Shown piece by piece: positions 46,284 through 55,169 of a stretch of DNA of 64,000 nt. The position numbers were made by a program, and so were the translations under genes. The stretch is from Occallatibacter savannae (GTDB taxonomy: Bacteria > Acidobacteriota > Terriglobia > Terriglobales > Acidobacteriaceae), in contig NZ_QFFY01000001.1 of the NCBI RefSeq assembly GCF_003131205.1, forward strand, positions 992,001 to 1,056,000, written 5' to 3'. The number at the start of each line of letters is the position of its first letter. The stretch's first letter is position 1. The notes under the pieces are model-generated. The model had not been told where the DNA came from, searched no databases, and saw nothing but the letters and a program-made list of their open reading frames with translations.

Positions 46284-46658
46284 ATGCGATCGAACATCAC
46301 CGGCGGATCACCCTTCGAGCCCATCATTGGCTTCTCCCGCGCCGTGCGCATCCGCAACACCATCCACGTCGCTGGAACCGGCCCCGTCGGCGCCGACAAC
46401 GAAGATATCACCACCCAGACCCGCCGCGTCTTCCAGATCATCGAGAAAGCCCTGGCTGACGCCGGCGCATCTTTCAACGACGTCGTCCGCACCCGCATGT
46501 ACCTCACCCACGTAGAAGACTGGGAAGCAGTCGGCCGCGTTCACGGCGAAATCTTCCGCGACATCCGTCCCGCCGCCACCATGGTCGTCGTCGCAGCCCT
46601 ACTCAATCCCAATTGGCGCATCGAAATCGAAGCAGACGCGGTCGTCCCTAGTCCCTAG
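46284..46658 (+). CDS. RidA/YjgF-family deaminase
   Basis: This 124-residue protein is of the RidA superfamily (enamine/imine deaminases): FSRAVRIRNTIHVAGTGPVG, TRRVFQIIEKALADAGASFNDVVRTRMYLTH and AATMVVVAALLNPNWRIEIEADAVV. The conserved Arg of the active site lies in VRTRMYLTH. The last residues (VVPSP) and the stop are encoded by a TCCCTAG heptamer array. Its place between gap and pgk is unusual. Confidence 0.88.
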   Translation: MRSNITGGSPFEPIIGFSRAVRIRNTIHVAGTGPVGADNEDITTQTRRVFQIIEKALADAGASFNDVVRTRMYLTHVEDWEAVGRVHGEIFRDIRPAATMVVVAALLNPNWRIEIEADAVVPSP

Positions 46659-46682
46659 TCCCTGCGTCCCTCAGTCCCTAGA
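46643..46682. repeat. Heptamer array F8 at the end of ridA, before pgk
   Basis: GTCCCTA repeated about five times (one 8-base unit), encoding the RidA C-terminus and stop and reaching to 10 bases before the pgk ATG. Confidence 0.85.
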
Positions 46683-46692
46683 AAGGTTCACC

Positions 46693-47907
46693 ATGTCCAA
46701 GCTCTCCATCCGCGACATCGAACTCCGCAACAAGCGTGTCTTCATCCGCGTCGACTTCAACGTGCCGCTCTCTGAAGACGGCTCGACCATCACCGACGAC
46801 ACCCGCATCGTCGCCACCCTGCCCACCATCGAGTACGCTCTTCGCCATCACGCCAAGGTCATCCTCGCCTCCCACCTCGGCCGCCCGAAGGGCAAGCCGA
46901 ATCCGAAATACTCGCTCCGCCCCGTCGTCGACCGCCTTCGCGAACTCCTCGACAAGCAGATTGGCGACTCCATCAACGTAGCCTTCGCGCCCGACTGCGT
47001 CGGCGAAATTGCAGAAGAGATGTCGCGCCAGCTCGAGTCGCGCCAGGTCCTCCTCCTCGAGAACCTCCGCTTCCACGCCGAAGAAGAAGCCAACGATCCC
47101 GGCTTCTCCAAACAGCTCGCCTCGCTCGCCGAGGTCTACTGCAACGACGCCTTCGGCTCTGCGCACCGCGCACATGCTTCGACGGAAGGCATCACCCACT
47201 TCCTCAAGCCCTCCGTTGCCGGCCTCCTGATGGAGAAGGAAATCACCTACCTCGGCAAGGCTCTCGAAAACCCCGAAAAGCCTTTCGTCGCCATCATCGG
47301 CGGCTCTAAGATCTCCGGCAAAATCGACGTCATTCAGAATCTCCTCGACAAAGTCGACACCCTCGTCATCGTCGGCGGCATGGCCTACACCTTCTACCGC
47401 TCCAAGGGCGTCGCCACCGGCAAGTCCCTCATCGAAGAAGACAAGATCGACCTCGCCAAACAGACACTCGAAAAGGCCAAGGCCAAGGGTGTCAACCTCC
47501 TTCTTCCCGTCGACAACATCCTCGCCGACAGCTTCTCCAACGACGCGAAAACCAAGCCGTGGGACACCTCGAAAGACTTCCCCTCTGACTGGCAGGGACT
47601 CGACATCGGCCCCAAGTCTGTCGCCGCCATTGAAGATGTAATCTCCCGCGCCCGCACCATCGTCTGGAACGGCCCCGCAGGCGTCTTTGAGTTTCCCAAC
47701 TTCGCCAAGGGCACCAACGCCATCGCTCGCGCCGTTGCCGCCAACAAGGCAGCCACATCCATCATCGGCGGCGGCGACTCCGTCAGCGCTATCAACCAGG
47801 CCGGCGTAGCCGACCAGATCACCCACATCTCCACCGGCGGCGGCGCCTCCCTCGAATTCCTCGAAGGCAAAAAACTCCCCGGCGTCGAAGCCCTCACCGA
47901 CAAATAA
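46693..47907 (+). CDS. pgk: Phosphoglycerate kinase
   Basis: This 404-residue enzyme makes ATP from 1,3-bisphosphoglycerate. KRVFIRVDFNVPLSEDGSTITDDTRI is the N-terminal substrate loop, SHLGRPKG follows, then GGSKISGKIDVI and VWNGPAGVFEFPNFAKGT in the nucleotide domain, and IIGGGDSVSAI near the end. AGAAAGG precedes the ATG. It closes the gap-ridA-pgk group and is followed by a long hairpin. Confidence 0.97.
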   Translation: MSKLSIRDIELRNKRVFIRVDFNVPLSEDGSTITDDTRIVATLPTIEYALRHHAKVILASHLGRPKGKPNPKYSLRPVVDRLRELLDKQIGDSINVAFAPDCVGEIAEEMSRQLESRQVLLLENLRFHAEEEANDPGFSKQLASLAEVYCNDAFGSAHRAHASTEGITHFLKPSVAGLLMEKEITYLGKALENPEKPFVAIIGGSKISGKIDVIQNLLDKVDTLVIVGGMAYTFYRSKGVATGKSLIEEDKIDLAKQTLEKAKAKGVNLLLPVDNILADSFSNDAKTKPWDTSKDFPSDWQGLDIGPKSVAAIEDVISRARTIVWNGPAGVFEFPNFAKGTNAIARAVAANKAATSIIGGGDSVSAINQAGVADQITHISTGGGASLEFLEGKKLPGVEALTDK

Positions 47908-47911
47908 ACAT

Positions 47912-47950
47912 CTGATGCCCACGGACACCTCTTCAGTCCGTGGGCATCAG
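47912..47950 (+). terminator. Long hairpin downstream of pgk
   Basis: A 15-bp perfect stem CTGATGCCCACGGAC / GTCCGTGGGCATCAG with a 9-base loop starts five bases after the stop. There is no T-run, so it may act as an mRNA stabiliser as much as a terminator. Confidence 0.7.
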
Positions 47951-48028
47951 CAAGTGAGCCATCTCGAAGCCGCATAGCGTCAGGGCACATGCGGGCGTCT
48001 CCTCACAGTCCAGTGTTCGCAGCCCGCC

Positions 48029-48089
48029 CGCTAACTCGCCAACTTGCTACGGCGCGAAGCGCCGCTAACTTGCTAAAAGACTAAGAACC
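48029..48089. repeat. Family C palindromic element, copy 4
   Basis: CGCTAACTCGCCAACTTGCT, the GGCGC-GAA-GCGCC hairpin and GCTAACTTGCTAAAAGACTA. It shares its 3' tail with copies 2 and 3. Confidence 0.88.
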
Positions 48090-48109
48090 AGGAGACTCAC
48101 GTCGAAAAC

Positions 48110-48151
48110 TATGCCCCATTCATCGCACAGCTTCATCGTGCGATGAGTGGG
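48110..48151. repeat. Family B palindromic element, copy 5
   Basis: CTATGCCCCATTCATCGCAC and TCGTGCGATGAGTGGGCG around an AGCTTCA loop. Confidence 0.8.
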
Positions 48152-48211
48152 CGTTTCCTCCTCGCGCCAACCACGGCCCGAATACGTTATCCTCCCCCTA
48201 GGAGCCGCACC

Positions 48212-48619
48212 ATGGACATCCTCGCCGAGGCGCTTATCGCCTTCGCTTCCCTCATCGCCTCTTCCCTCGCCGCACTCATCTCTCTCGCTATCCCGCGCCT
48301 CCGCCCCTTCTCCCTCGCCATCCTCATCACGCCCCCAGCCGCCGTCTCCCTCTACTACATCTGTGGACTCATCCCCAACACGTCCATGGCCTGCGGACCC
48401 GACCTCATGTGGGGCAACTGCTCCAGCACCCGCGCCGAATTCACCGGCTGGGCCATCTGGCTCGTCTGCTCCCTCTGTGCCATCGCCGTCGGCTTCTGGG
48501 GACAGCGCCTCCTTCAGCGCGCCTTGCGCACCTGCTTCAACTCCGCCCCCATGGGCATCTTCCGCAACCGCCCGCGCTGGAGCCGCGTCGGCTCCTACCC
48601 AACAGATTCCAACTCCTGA
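48212..48619 (+). CDS. Small membrane protein, function unknown
   Basis: This 135-residue protein has three predicted membrane helices (about 2-24, 32-52 and 78-100) and a basic C-terminal tail (RNRPRWSRVG). Three cysteines are present in the loop and third helix, GLIPNTSMACGPDLMWGNC. The ATG has TAGGAG seven bases upstream, which decides it over an upstream start in frame. No family was recognised. Confidence 0.65.
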   Translation: MDILAEALIAFASLIASSLAALISLAIPRLRPFSLAILITPPAAVSLYYICGLIPNTSMACGPDLMWGNCSSTRAEFTGWAIWLVCSLCAIAVGFWGQRLLQRALRTCFNSAPMGIFRNRPRWSRVGSYPTDSNS

Positions 48620-48710
48620 TAGAACTCCCCCAATCTCGCAAGAACTGCTAACCAGCGCGCCACGTCTATAGAACCCAATCAATCCCAATCACCTGAAAGG
48701 AAGAATCAGC

Positions 48711-49337
48711 GTGGGCTACTACACACGCGTCCTCTCCAAGCACGAAGACTTTCCCTCTCTCGAAGAGTTGTCCCAATTGCTCGCCGCCGAGCATCCATCC
48801 GTCGAACTCACTGTTGAAGAAGGCGACGAAGACGACTGGGAGACACTCCTGCTCTCCGGTCACGGCGAACTCGAGATAGCGTTGCTCGAGCGCAACCCCG
48901 TCAGCGATGGGTCGATCGGCCAGGACGAAATTGCCGAGTTCACTGAAGAGACGGCCGACTCGAAGCCTGAAAGCGGCGTCGCATGGCTCCACGAATTCCT
49001 CGCCGAAACCAAAACCATCTATGCCTTCCAACATCTTGTTGGCTCTGAAACTGAGGAAGGCCTCGCCGCGCTCCACGCCGTGCGCAGTTTCCTGTGGCAG
49101 CGCGGCGACTCCATCATTCAGGCCGACATGGAAGGCTTCACAAACGAAGACGGCTACCACATCGTCTGGCAGTTTTCTGATACCGTCTCAGGCGCGTGGA
49201 ACATGGCCGTCCTGCAGGATGACACCTGGCACCACTTTCAGATGGATCTTGGCGATCCGGACCAGCGAGAAGCATTCTTTCGCGGCGAAGTACCTCCAGA
49301 CGCCTCCCAAGTGCAACTCTCCAGAGGAAGAGAATAG
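48711..49337 (+). CDS. Hypothetical acidic protein
   Basis: This 208-residue soluble, acidic protein has an alpha/beta look: MGYYTRVLSKHEDFPSLEELSQLLA, LLLSGHGELEIALLERNPV, then YAFQHLVGSETEEGLAALHAVRSFLW and WHHFQMDLGDPDQREAFFRG. The N-terminal pattern recalls immunity-like or YcgL-like small domains, but I cannot assign a family. The GTG start has AAGGAAG upstream. No partner gene is evident. Confidence 0.65.
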   Translation: MGYYTRVLSKHEDFPSLEELSQLLAAEHPSVELTVEEGDEDDWETLLLSGHGELEIALLERNPVSDGSIGQDEIAEFTEETADSKPESGVAWLHEFLAETKTIYAFQHLVGSETEEGLAALHAVRSFLWQRGDSIIQADMEGFTNEDGYHIVWQFSDTVSGAWNMAVLQDDTWHHFQMDLGDPDQREAFFRGEVPPDASQVQLSRGRE

Positions 49338-49459
49338 CCGCACTTGATCTCTATCCTTACCTCCCTCGCCGGACGCTCCCTACTTCCTACTCACTGATCC
49401 CTGCGCTCTCCCCTTGCCCTCCCTCTCCGATCGGCTCATAATCCTGTACCGGAAAAGAA

Positions 49460-49783
49460 ATGCCGATGCGAGATGTGCCGCAAGCGGCGTCTCTCTCCAG
49501 GTATTCGATGGCCCGCAACATTCTCGTCGTCATCGGTGCAGCGCTCCTCTCCATTGGCGGAATCGGCATTGTCGCCGGTCTGGTCTGGCTCACGGCAACC
49601 CACGTCCGCGGAACATTCCCCACGATCCTCGATGCCCATAGCGAGTCGCTCCTCTACTTTCTTCCCGCTCTGCTTCTCACCATTGCGATCGTTGGCGCCT
49701 GCTTCGTGGCCAGCGCTCTCGCCCTTCCCACACGGGGGCAGCGCTCCGCCCGCAATCTGCGCCACACGCACTTCCACGCCTGA
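49460..49783 (+). CDS. Small membrane protein, function unknown
   Basis: This is a 107-residue protein, or 91 if it starts at the second strong methionine (MARNILVV). Two membrane helices lie at about residues 20-43 and 62-85 of the longer form. The short basic tail (RGQRSARNLRHTHFHA) is His-rich. Composition fits a real small protein, but start choice and function are open. A T/C-rich stretch resembling the heptamer arrays precedes it. Confidence 0.5.
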   Translation: MPMRDVPQAASLSRYSMARNILVVIGAALLSIGGIGIVAGLVWLTATHVRGTFPTILDAHSESLLYFLPALLLTIAIVGACFVASALALPTRGQRSARNLRHTHFHA

Positions 49784-50278
49784 CCAGCTCCGACCTCTCT
49801 CGCCGTTGCGCGCATCTCGTCAACCGCCCTTCCTTGCCTTCAGGCCTAAGTACCTGATTCAGAAAGCCAAAAACTCTCCCGCCGTTTGCAGTCAATTAGG
49901 CGCCAAAAATCCATAATGGATACATGTTCAGAAGCAGATCTGCGCTGGCCGAAGCATTGCACCGCCGATTCGGGCCACTCCAGAGCTAACTCCCTTCATT
50001 TGGATACACTTACAGCTAAGTCCAATACCGAGATACACTTGGCGGCCACCCACTGCCGCAAGACGTTGAGAAGAGGACACTTGCTTCTTGGGTATATAGG
50101 GAGGGGGCGGGGGTAGGCAAAATGCCACATGCAACCCTTTTGTTGCATTTTATCGATCGCGCTTCAGCCCTCACCTCTGACGCGCCGATCACGTTCGGAT
50201 CCGCCCGGCAGCATTGTGCTTTCGATCACAGAGACGTGGTTTCCCTCCGATAAAATCATCTCGAGGACTCCACACAAC
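49784..50278. other. Intergenic region upstream of tpiA
   Basis: About 495 bases with no convincing gene. It contains a purine-rich stretch (GGGAGGGGGCGGGGG near 50100) and the hairpin near 50129. No clear promoter was identified. Confidence 0.45.
50129..50151 (+). terminator. Short hairpin with T-run upstream of tpiA
   Basis: Stem ATGCAAC / GTTGCAT with a 6-base loop, followed by TTTT. It lies about 130 bases before tpiA on the same strand, so it might end an upstream transcript or act as a leader attenuator. Confidence 0.5.
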
Positions 50279-51031
50279 ATGTCACGTAAGAAACTTATTG
50301 CTGCCAACTGGAAGATGTACAAAACACCTTCCGAGGCAAAGGCCTTTGTCGACGCATTCCTGCCCACTGTCGCCGGATACACCCGCGACGAGATCGCCCT
50401 CTTCCCATCGCCCGTTCTCCTGCCCACCGTCATCGAAGCGGCCAAGGGATCCAGCGTAGCCGTCGGCGCGCAGAACATCTACTTCGCTGAAGAAGGCGCT
50501 TTCACCGGCGAGACCTCCATCCTCCAGCTCAAAGCCGTTGGCGGAACCCACACTCTCATCGGTCACTCCGAGCGCCGCCAGTACTTCGGCGAAACCGACG
50601 AGATCGTCAACAAGAAGCTCCACACCGCGCTCAAGCACGGCATCGTTCCCGTCGTATGCATTGGCGAAGTCCTCGCCGAGCGCGAAGCCGGCCAGACTGA
50701 GCAGGTCCTCAAGACCCAGGTCACAGGCGCCTTCGCCGGAATCACGCCCGAGGCCGCCGCTCCCATCGTCATCGCCTACGAGCCCGTCTGGGCCATCGGC
50801 ACCGGCAAAACCGCCACGCCCGAAATGGCAGTCGATGCCCATCGCATCGTCCGCGCCGAAGTCGCCAAGCTCCTCGGCAGCGATGTCGCCTCAAAGATAC
50901 GCATCCTCTACGGCGGCAGTGTCAAGCCCGACAACGCCACCGCCCTCTGCAGCCAAGAAGAAATTGACGGCGCCCTCGTCGGCGGCGCCAGCCTCAAACC
51001 CGACTCCTTCCTCGCCATCGTCAAGTACTAG
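50279..51031 (+). CDS. tpiA: Triosephosphate isomerase
   Basis: This 250-residue isomerase interconverts dihydroxyacetone phosphate and glyceraldehyde-3-phosphate. KLIAANWKMYK opens the barrel (catalytic Lys), GHSERRQYFGE has the electrophilic His, IAYEPVWAIGTGKTA has the catalytic Glu and loop 6, and ILYGGSVKPDN is the phosphate loop. The frame is open 50 codons further upstream, but the family start and length fix the ATG used here. secG, often next to tpiA, is not seen. Confidence 0.96.
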   Translation: MSRKKLIAANWKMYKTPSEAKAFVDAFLPTVAGYTRDEIALFPSPVLLPTVIEAAKGSSVAVGAQNIYFAEEGAFTGETSILQLKAVGGTHTLIGHSERRQYFGETDEIVNKKLHTALKHGIVPVVCIGEVLAEREAGQTEQVLKTQVTGAFAGITPEAAAPIVIAYEPVWAIGTGKTATPEMAVDAHRIVRAEVAKLLGSDVASKIRILYGGSVKPDNATALCSQEEIDGALVGGASLKPDSFLAIVKY

Positions 51032-51058
51032 TCTCATCCGCGTCGCACCCACAACCCT

Positions 51059-51132
51059 GGGTGCCCCATGTCCGGGTCCCCGCGAACAGGTCTTCGTTCG
51101 CGGGGTGGAGATCTCGATTCTGAGACCTGGGA
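51059..51132. repeat. Family A element carrying a nested hairpin
   Basis: A GGGTGCCCCATG head is followed by an inserted hairpin (CCCCGCGAAC / GTTCGCGGGG) and then the GAGATCTCGATTCTGAGACC body. It shows insertion at the same point as in the copies at 10952 and 31757, but with a different insert. Confidence 0.7.
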
Positions 51133-51144
51133 GACAAGAATGAT

Positions 51145-51181
51145 GGGTGCCCCATGTCTCCCGACTTTGGAGACATGGGAG
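51145..51181. repeat. Family A element, canonical copy
   Basis: GGGTGCCCCATGTCTCCCGA and TTTGGAGACATGGGAGG, almost identical to the copy at 6650. Confidence 0.85.
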
Positions 51182-51812
51182 GCGAGAAGCCAGGCGCAGC
51201 GAGGAGCTAAAACCGAGCAGTTCTACAGACGTCAACCCACTCTCTCCCCGCGACGCTCGTAAGTCTCTCATTCCGTTCCGAAAATTCCTCTCGCCCATTT
51301 TGCAGTTTCAGTGCACGCAAAAGCGCACACTAGTCTCATGATCAAACTTCGCTCTTCACGAACCCGCTTGTCACACCGAAGTGTTGGGGAATGCAGCTTG
51401 GCGCCGAAGCCTTCCGGCAGGCGGCTTGTCGCGCCGGAGCTTCAGCGCAGGTGGAAGAAAGGGGAACATCCGAATCAAATACAATCTCGATCCGCACCTA
51501 ACCCGCTCCCGCAGAGGAATAAGACAGAAAAGTACGCAGAAATAAAAACGCAAATAGGGGATGGGTTCCGCAGCTGAGCGCCCCCAGCCTTAGGAAATAT
51601 GCCCCCGATCAAAGACTTAGACACGAAGCGCCTGGTGACACTTGCTCTCGTCGACCTAGATACTCTTCCCGTTCTTCAATTTTCGTCACACAGGAAGTAC
51701 GCTCCGTATCCGAGAGAGCCGGCCTGATTTTCACGAGTCCACTCATCCCGCACATGTATCTTCTGTACTACGGCCTCAACTCCATCAGCCGAAAAGAACG
51801 GAGACTTCCCCA

Positions 51813-52754
51813 ATGCCTCTGCCCAACGACGACCGTGTAGTTGCACTTGCCAACGACCTCCTCGCCCAGTTCCACAAGATCTTCGGACCGCACCCCGGCT
51901 TCCGCCCCGCGCACGCCAAAGGACTCATGCTCAGCGGAACCTTCAAGCCCGCAGCGGCTGCGAAGTCTCTCACCAGTGCTCAGCATATCCAGCGCGAATC
52001 CACGCCCGTCACCGCGCGCTTCTCAAACTCCACCGGCATTCCCGAGATGCCCGACAGCAAGCCCGACGCCAACCCGCGTGGTCTCGCCATCCGCTTCAAC
52101 CTCGCCGACCACGTTCACACGGACATCGTCAGCCACTCTACCGACGGCTTCCCTACCCGGGACGGCTATGAGTTTCTCGAATTCCTTCGCGCCGCAGCAG
52201 CCAGCGGCCCTGAAGTCCCTTCGCCCAAACCGATCGAGCAGTTCCTCGGCACGCATCCCGCCGCGCTCCGCTTCGTGCAGACACCCAAGCCCTTCCCATC
52301 GAGCCTGGCCCGCGACACCTACTTCGGCGTCACCGCATTCAAGTTCACCAACGCGGCAGGAGAAACGCGCTACGGCCGCTATCGCATCGTTCCGGAAGCC
52401 GGCAATGACTACATCTCCGGCGAAGAGATCGTCCGCGAAAATCATCACTATGAAGAGCTCGAGCATCGCGTGAAGCAGTCGCCTGTGCGCTTCAAGATCT
52501 ACGTTCAGATCGCCGCGCCCGGCGACGTCACCGACGACGCCACCATCCACTGGCCCGAAGATCGCGAGCTCGTCGAATTCGGAACCGTCGAGCTCACCAG
52601 TGTTCTGCCCGACAGCCTCGTGCAGCAGAAGCACATCATCTTCGATCCCATCCCCCGCGTCGACGGCATCGAGCCCTCCGCCGACCCGCTCCTCGAGCTC
52701 CGCGCCGCCATCTACCTGCTCAGCGGCCGCGAACGCCGCGCCGCCAAAGCCTGA
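51813..52754 (+). CDS. Catalase-family heme protein (small, SrpA-like)
   Basis: This 313-residue protein is shorter than typical monofunctional catalases (about 480 or more). It keeps the family core: the distal region HAKGLMLSGTF, ARFSNSTGIPEMPDSKPDANPRGLAIRF, DGFPTRDGYEFLEFLRAA, and a C-terminal RAAIYLLSGRERR with the proximal heme tyrosine candidate. Small catalase-like proteins of this kind act as peroxidases or organic hydroperoxide-degrading enzymes. GGAGA precedes the ATG. No catalase partner (such as cytochrome b561) is adjacent. Confidence 0.87.
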   Translation: MPLPNDDRVVALANDLLAQFHKIFGPHPGFRPAHAKGLMLSGTFKPAAAAKSLTSAQHIQRESTPVTARFSNSTGIPEMPDSKPDANPRGLAIRFNLADHVHTDIVSHSTDGFPTRDGYEFLEFLRAAAASGPEVPSPKPIEQFLGTHPAALRFVQTPKPFPSSLARDTYFGVTAFKFTNAAGETRYGRYRIVPEAGNDYISGEEIVRENHHYEELEHRVKQSPVRFKIYVQIAAPGDVTDDATIHWPEDRELVEFGTVELTSVLPDSLVQQKHIIFDPIPRVDGIEPSADPLLELRAAIYLLSGRERRAAKA

Positions 52755-52783
52755 CAGCGCTCTTCTGTTCAACCCAACATCGT

Positions 52784-52828
52784 GGGTGCCCCATCCTAAA
52801 CCGCGCTTTTGCGGTTTAGGGTGGGAAC
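52784..52828. repeat. Family A' element, copy 2
   Basis: GGGTGCCCCATCCTAAACCG with the CGGTTTAGGGTGGGAACA arm, matching 6566 with paired changes in the stem. Confidence 0.8.
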
Positions 52829-52834
52829 AAGATG

Positions 52835-52870
52835 GTTCTGGTCTCTGTTCTCTGTTTCTCTGCTCTCTTA
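52835..52870. repeat. Heptamer array F10 at the 52868 gene stop
   Basis: GTTCTCT/GTTTCTC/GCTCTCT units at 7-8 base spacing run into the TAA stop of the minus-strand membrane protein gene. Confidence 0.65.
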
Positions 52871-53578
52871 GTCGACCATCACTTCACCCGGCAGAATCGG
52901 CCGCGTGCGCGGCAGCGCACCGTTGTAGGCAAATGATCCCATCAGGAACAGCAGTCCGGCATAGATGACCAGCTTGATCAGACTGCCGGTACGCGTCAGC
53001 GGCAGCGTCTTCCAGAGAACCAGCAGAACTGTCTGTGCCGTCGTCACAGCCCAGACCGAGCCGTAGAAGTAGCGGCGCTCGATACCCTCGCCTTTCGTCG
53101 ACCTGCCCACGCGCGGCAGCTTGCCGAAAGCTCCGAGCAGCAGAATGAAGATCGCCAGCGGGAAATAGACATACTGGTAAAGCTGCTTCATCGTCCACAC
53201 GCCTGTGATGACGGCGATCATCAGTCCCGTGAGATTGAGCAGGGCGAAGTTCAGCACCGCGTTCCAGGCGAAGGTATAGCAGACCTTGCGGTAGAGCGGA
53301 TTCGGTCGATCCTCATCGAAGCGAAGGATGTACGGCGCAGGTTCGCAGCCCGGAAGCTGGCCCCGAAGTCCTGCGATTCCCGTGCCGATCAGCACAAGCG
53401 CCAGCCAAGCCCCGTTGGCCTTGCTGAATCCGTGCGCAAACAGGCTGAAGACCAGCGGACCCGGCGCGAGAAAAAAGACCCAGATCCAGATGGGCCAGTG
53501 AAGAACGCGGTAATAACCCTTGTTGCGGGTGCGCATCTTGCGGGCGTCCGCATATTCAATCCTGCCGCTGTATCGCAT
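52868..53578 (-). CDS. Polytopic membrane protein, function unknown
   Basis: This 236-residue protein has about six membrane helices (near 26-46, 55-72, 100-122, 130-152, 168-186 and 196-214) and basic loops (RVGRSTKGEGIERRY). No family was recognised. It is the upstream-most minus-strand gene of a short group (52868-54049) but is not tightly linked to the GYD gene. Confidence 0.7.
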   Translation of the reverse strand: MRYSGRIEYADARKMRTRNKGYYRVLHWPIWIWVFFLAPGPLVFSLFAHGFSKANGAWLALVLIGTGIAGLRGQLPGCEPAPYILRFDEDRPNPLYRKVCYTFAWNAVLNFALLNLTGLMIAVITGVWTMKQLYQYVYFPLAIFILLLGAFGKLPRVGRSTKGEGIERRYFYGSVWAVTTAQTVLLVLWKTLPLTRTGSLIKLVIYAGLLFLMGSFAYNGALPRTRPILPGEVMVD

Positions 53579-53722
53579 GTGGCGAGTTTTTCAAAGACGA
53601 TGGCGAGACGTCAAAGACCGTCGAAAGGAAAGCGAAGAGCGATGAGTAATCGCGATAGAAACTCTATACCGAGGCCGGCAAAGCGCTTCTGCCTTTGCCG
53701 GCCAGGATGTTCGGCACTTGCG

Positions 53723-54049
53723 TTACTTCGCTACAGGCTTGTACCCGGCCCCACCCGCCTTCTTCATTGCCGCCTGCCCTTCTTCAACCGACATCAACGG
53801 AGTTGTCTTCACCGTCTTGCACGATCCGCCCGCGCTGATCGCCATCGCAAACGCCGCCGCGCTCACATTGTCCGGCAGATCCACAACAACCACCGTATCG
53901 TAGTCGCCGAAGCACAGCCACGCGCCCTTGAGCGAACCTCCAAGCTTCTCCACTACCTTGCCGACCACCGCTGTCCGATCTTGCGGCTTTTTTGCCAGCG
54001 CCGCCACTGCCTCTGAGTTGTACGAAACCTGCACGAGATAACTGGGCAT
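53723..54049 (-). CDS. GYD-domain protein
   Basis: This 108-residue dimeric alpha/beta-barrel-like GYD domain has YLVQVSYNSEAVAALAKKPQDR, LGGSLKGAWLCFGDYDTVVVVDLPD and MSVEEGQAAMKKAG. The GYD motif itself is in CFGDYD. Functions of this family are unknown. GGAGAGATC precedes the ATG. It lies downstream of the WYL regulator on the same strand, 93 bases away. Confidence 0.85.
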   Translation of the reverse strand: MPSYLVQVSYNSEAVAALAKKPQDRTAVVGKVVEKLGGSLKGAWLCFGDYDTVVVVDLPDNVSAAAFAMAISAGGSCKTVKTTPLMSVEEGQAAMKKAGGAGYKPVAK

Positions 54050-54142
54050 GATCTCTCCGTCCTTTCACGCGAACCTGTCATTGATTTTGGGGGAGCGCAC
54101 GAAGTATACGCCTGACATCCCGCTGCGGATATTGAAATCTCG

Positions 54143-55105
54143 TCACGCCAAAGCGAGGCCGGCGTTTACTTCTCGCGCCTCGTGCGCCACCCATTCTTTC
54201 AGCCCTGCGGGCTCCAGCACTCGTACGGAAGCACCCATGCCCAGAACGAAAAATCGCGCCATCCCCTCGTCGTCGAAGTCCACCTCGAGCGCTACTCGCC
54301 CCTCTCCAGTTCGCTTCGCCCACTCCCGCGATGCCTCACGTGTCACGCACCACGACTGGATCCGTCGCACGCTCTCCGGCTTCAGCGAAAGCACGGTTCG
54401 GAAACTTGCCCTTTTCCGATCCAGTTCCGCCGTCGCCGCCTTCCAGTGCTCCGCCAGATCGAATCGCGCCGGCCGCTCAAACTGGACCGCCAGCAACGTC
54501 ACCTTGCGCATACGCGACACGCGGAATGTTCGCATCCCTTTGGCGGTGCGCGCCACCAGGTACCAGCTCAGGCCCTTCGACACCAGCCCCAGCGGATCCA
54601 CCGTCCGGCTCGACTCCTCTCCGTCCGCCTTCGTGTATTCAAACGTCAGCTTCCGGTCCCGCGAGACCCCCTCTTGCACCGCGGCCAGCATCGAGATGTC
54701 CTCGCCCGTATCGCGCCACCCAGTCGGATCGACATGGAGCCGCTGCTGCATGTGCGCCGCCTTCGCCTTCATGGAGTCAGGCATCGCGGCCATCAGCTTG
54801 TTCAACGCACTCTGTGCCGCCGCAGCCATCCGCGGATTGCCCAGGCTCCGAGGCTGCGCCATCAGCAGCGCACGCAACTCGGCTTCATCGAGGCTTGGCA
54901 CCTGCGTCCGCCAGCCCTTCTCCAGTTGCCAGCCTCCCTGAGCTCCTCGAACAGCCGAAACCGGAATGCGTGCGGCGCTCAGAGCTTCCAGATCGCGATG
55001 GATCGTTCGCTGCGAGACCTCCAGTTGCTCCGCCAGTTCACGTTCAGTCACCTGCCCGCGCGCTTGCAGCAGCAACAGCACTGACATCAATCGATCCGCT
55101 TTCAT
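54143..55105 (-). CDS. WYL-domain transcriptional regulator (YafY-like)
   Basis: This 320-residue regulator has an N-terminal HTH_11 winged helix (about 4-58: RLMSVLLLLQARGQVTERELAEQLEVSQRTIHRDLEALSAARIPV) and a WYL domain from about 140 with LGLVSKGLSWYLVARTAKGMRTFRVSRM, where the W-Y-L residues are visible as SWYLVA. A WCX-like C-terminal part follows. Such regulators sense nucleic-acid or small ligands and usually control the divergent neighbour. Here that is a DJ-1 gene, with a 9-bp palindrome between them. Confidence 0.9.
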   Translation of the reverse strand: MKADRLMSVLLLLQARGQVTERELAEQLEVSQRTIHRDLEALSAARIPVSAVRGAQGGWQLEKGWRTQVPSLDEAELRALLMAQPRSLGNPRMAAAAQSALNKLMAAMPDSMKAKAAHMQQRLHVDPTGWRDTGEDISMLAAVQEGVSRDRKLTFEYTKADGEESSRTVDPLGLVSKGLSWYLVARTAKGMRTFRVSRMRKVTLLAVQFERPARFDLAEHWKAATAELDRKRASFRTVLSLKPESVRRIQSWCVTREASREWAKRTGEGRVALEVDFDDEGMARFFVLGMGASVRVLEPAGLKEWVAHEAREVNAGLALA

Positions 55106-55146
55106 GGCTGGGGCATTTTCCTCAACAATTCAAACTTCTCACATCA

Positions 55147-55169
55147 AATATGACACTCTTTGTCATATT
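55147..55169. promoter_or_regulatory. Palindromic operator between WYL regulator and DJ-1 genes
   Basis: A perfect inverted repeat AATATGACA / TGTCATATT with a 5-base spacer lies in the 105-base divergent gap. TGACA/TGTCA half-sites recur for regulators of this type; binding is inferred. Confidence 0.7.

Larger units (their letters stand above)
47951..48211. other. Intergenic gap with family C and B elements
   Basis: It contains a clean family C copy (48029) and a family B copy (48110) in the same relative order. No gene is seen. Confidence 0.55.
51032..51812. other. Large intergenic region after tpiA
   Basis: Two family A copies occupy its first 150 bases. From about 51250 the sequence is more A-rich and holds only a low-quality 88-codon frame that I do not accept. 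No gene was recognised in about 780 bases. Confidence 0.5.

Noticed and set aside
51311..51577. 88-codon frame in the gap after tpiA
   Set aside because: No ribosome site, mixed low-quality composition, no recognisable motif.
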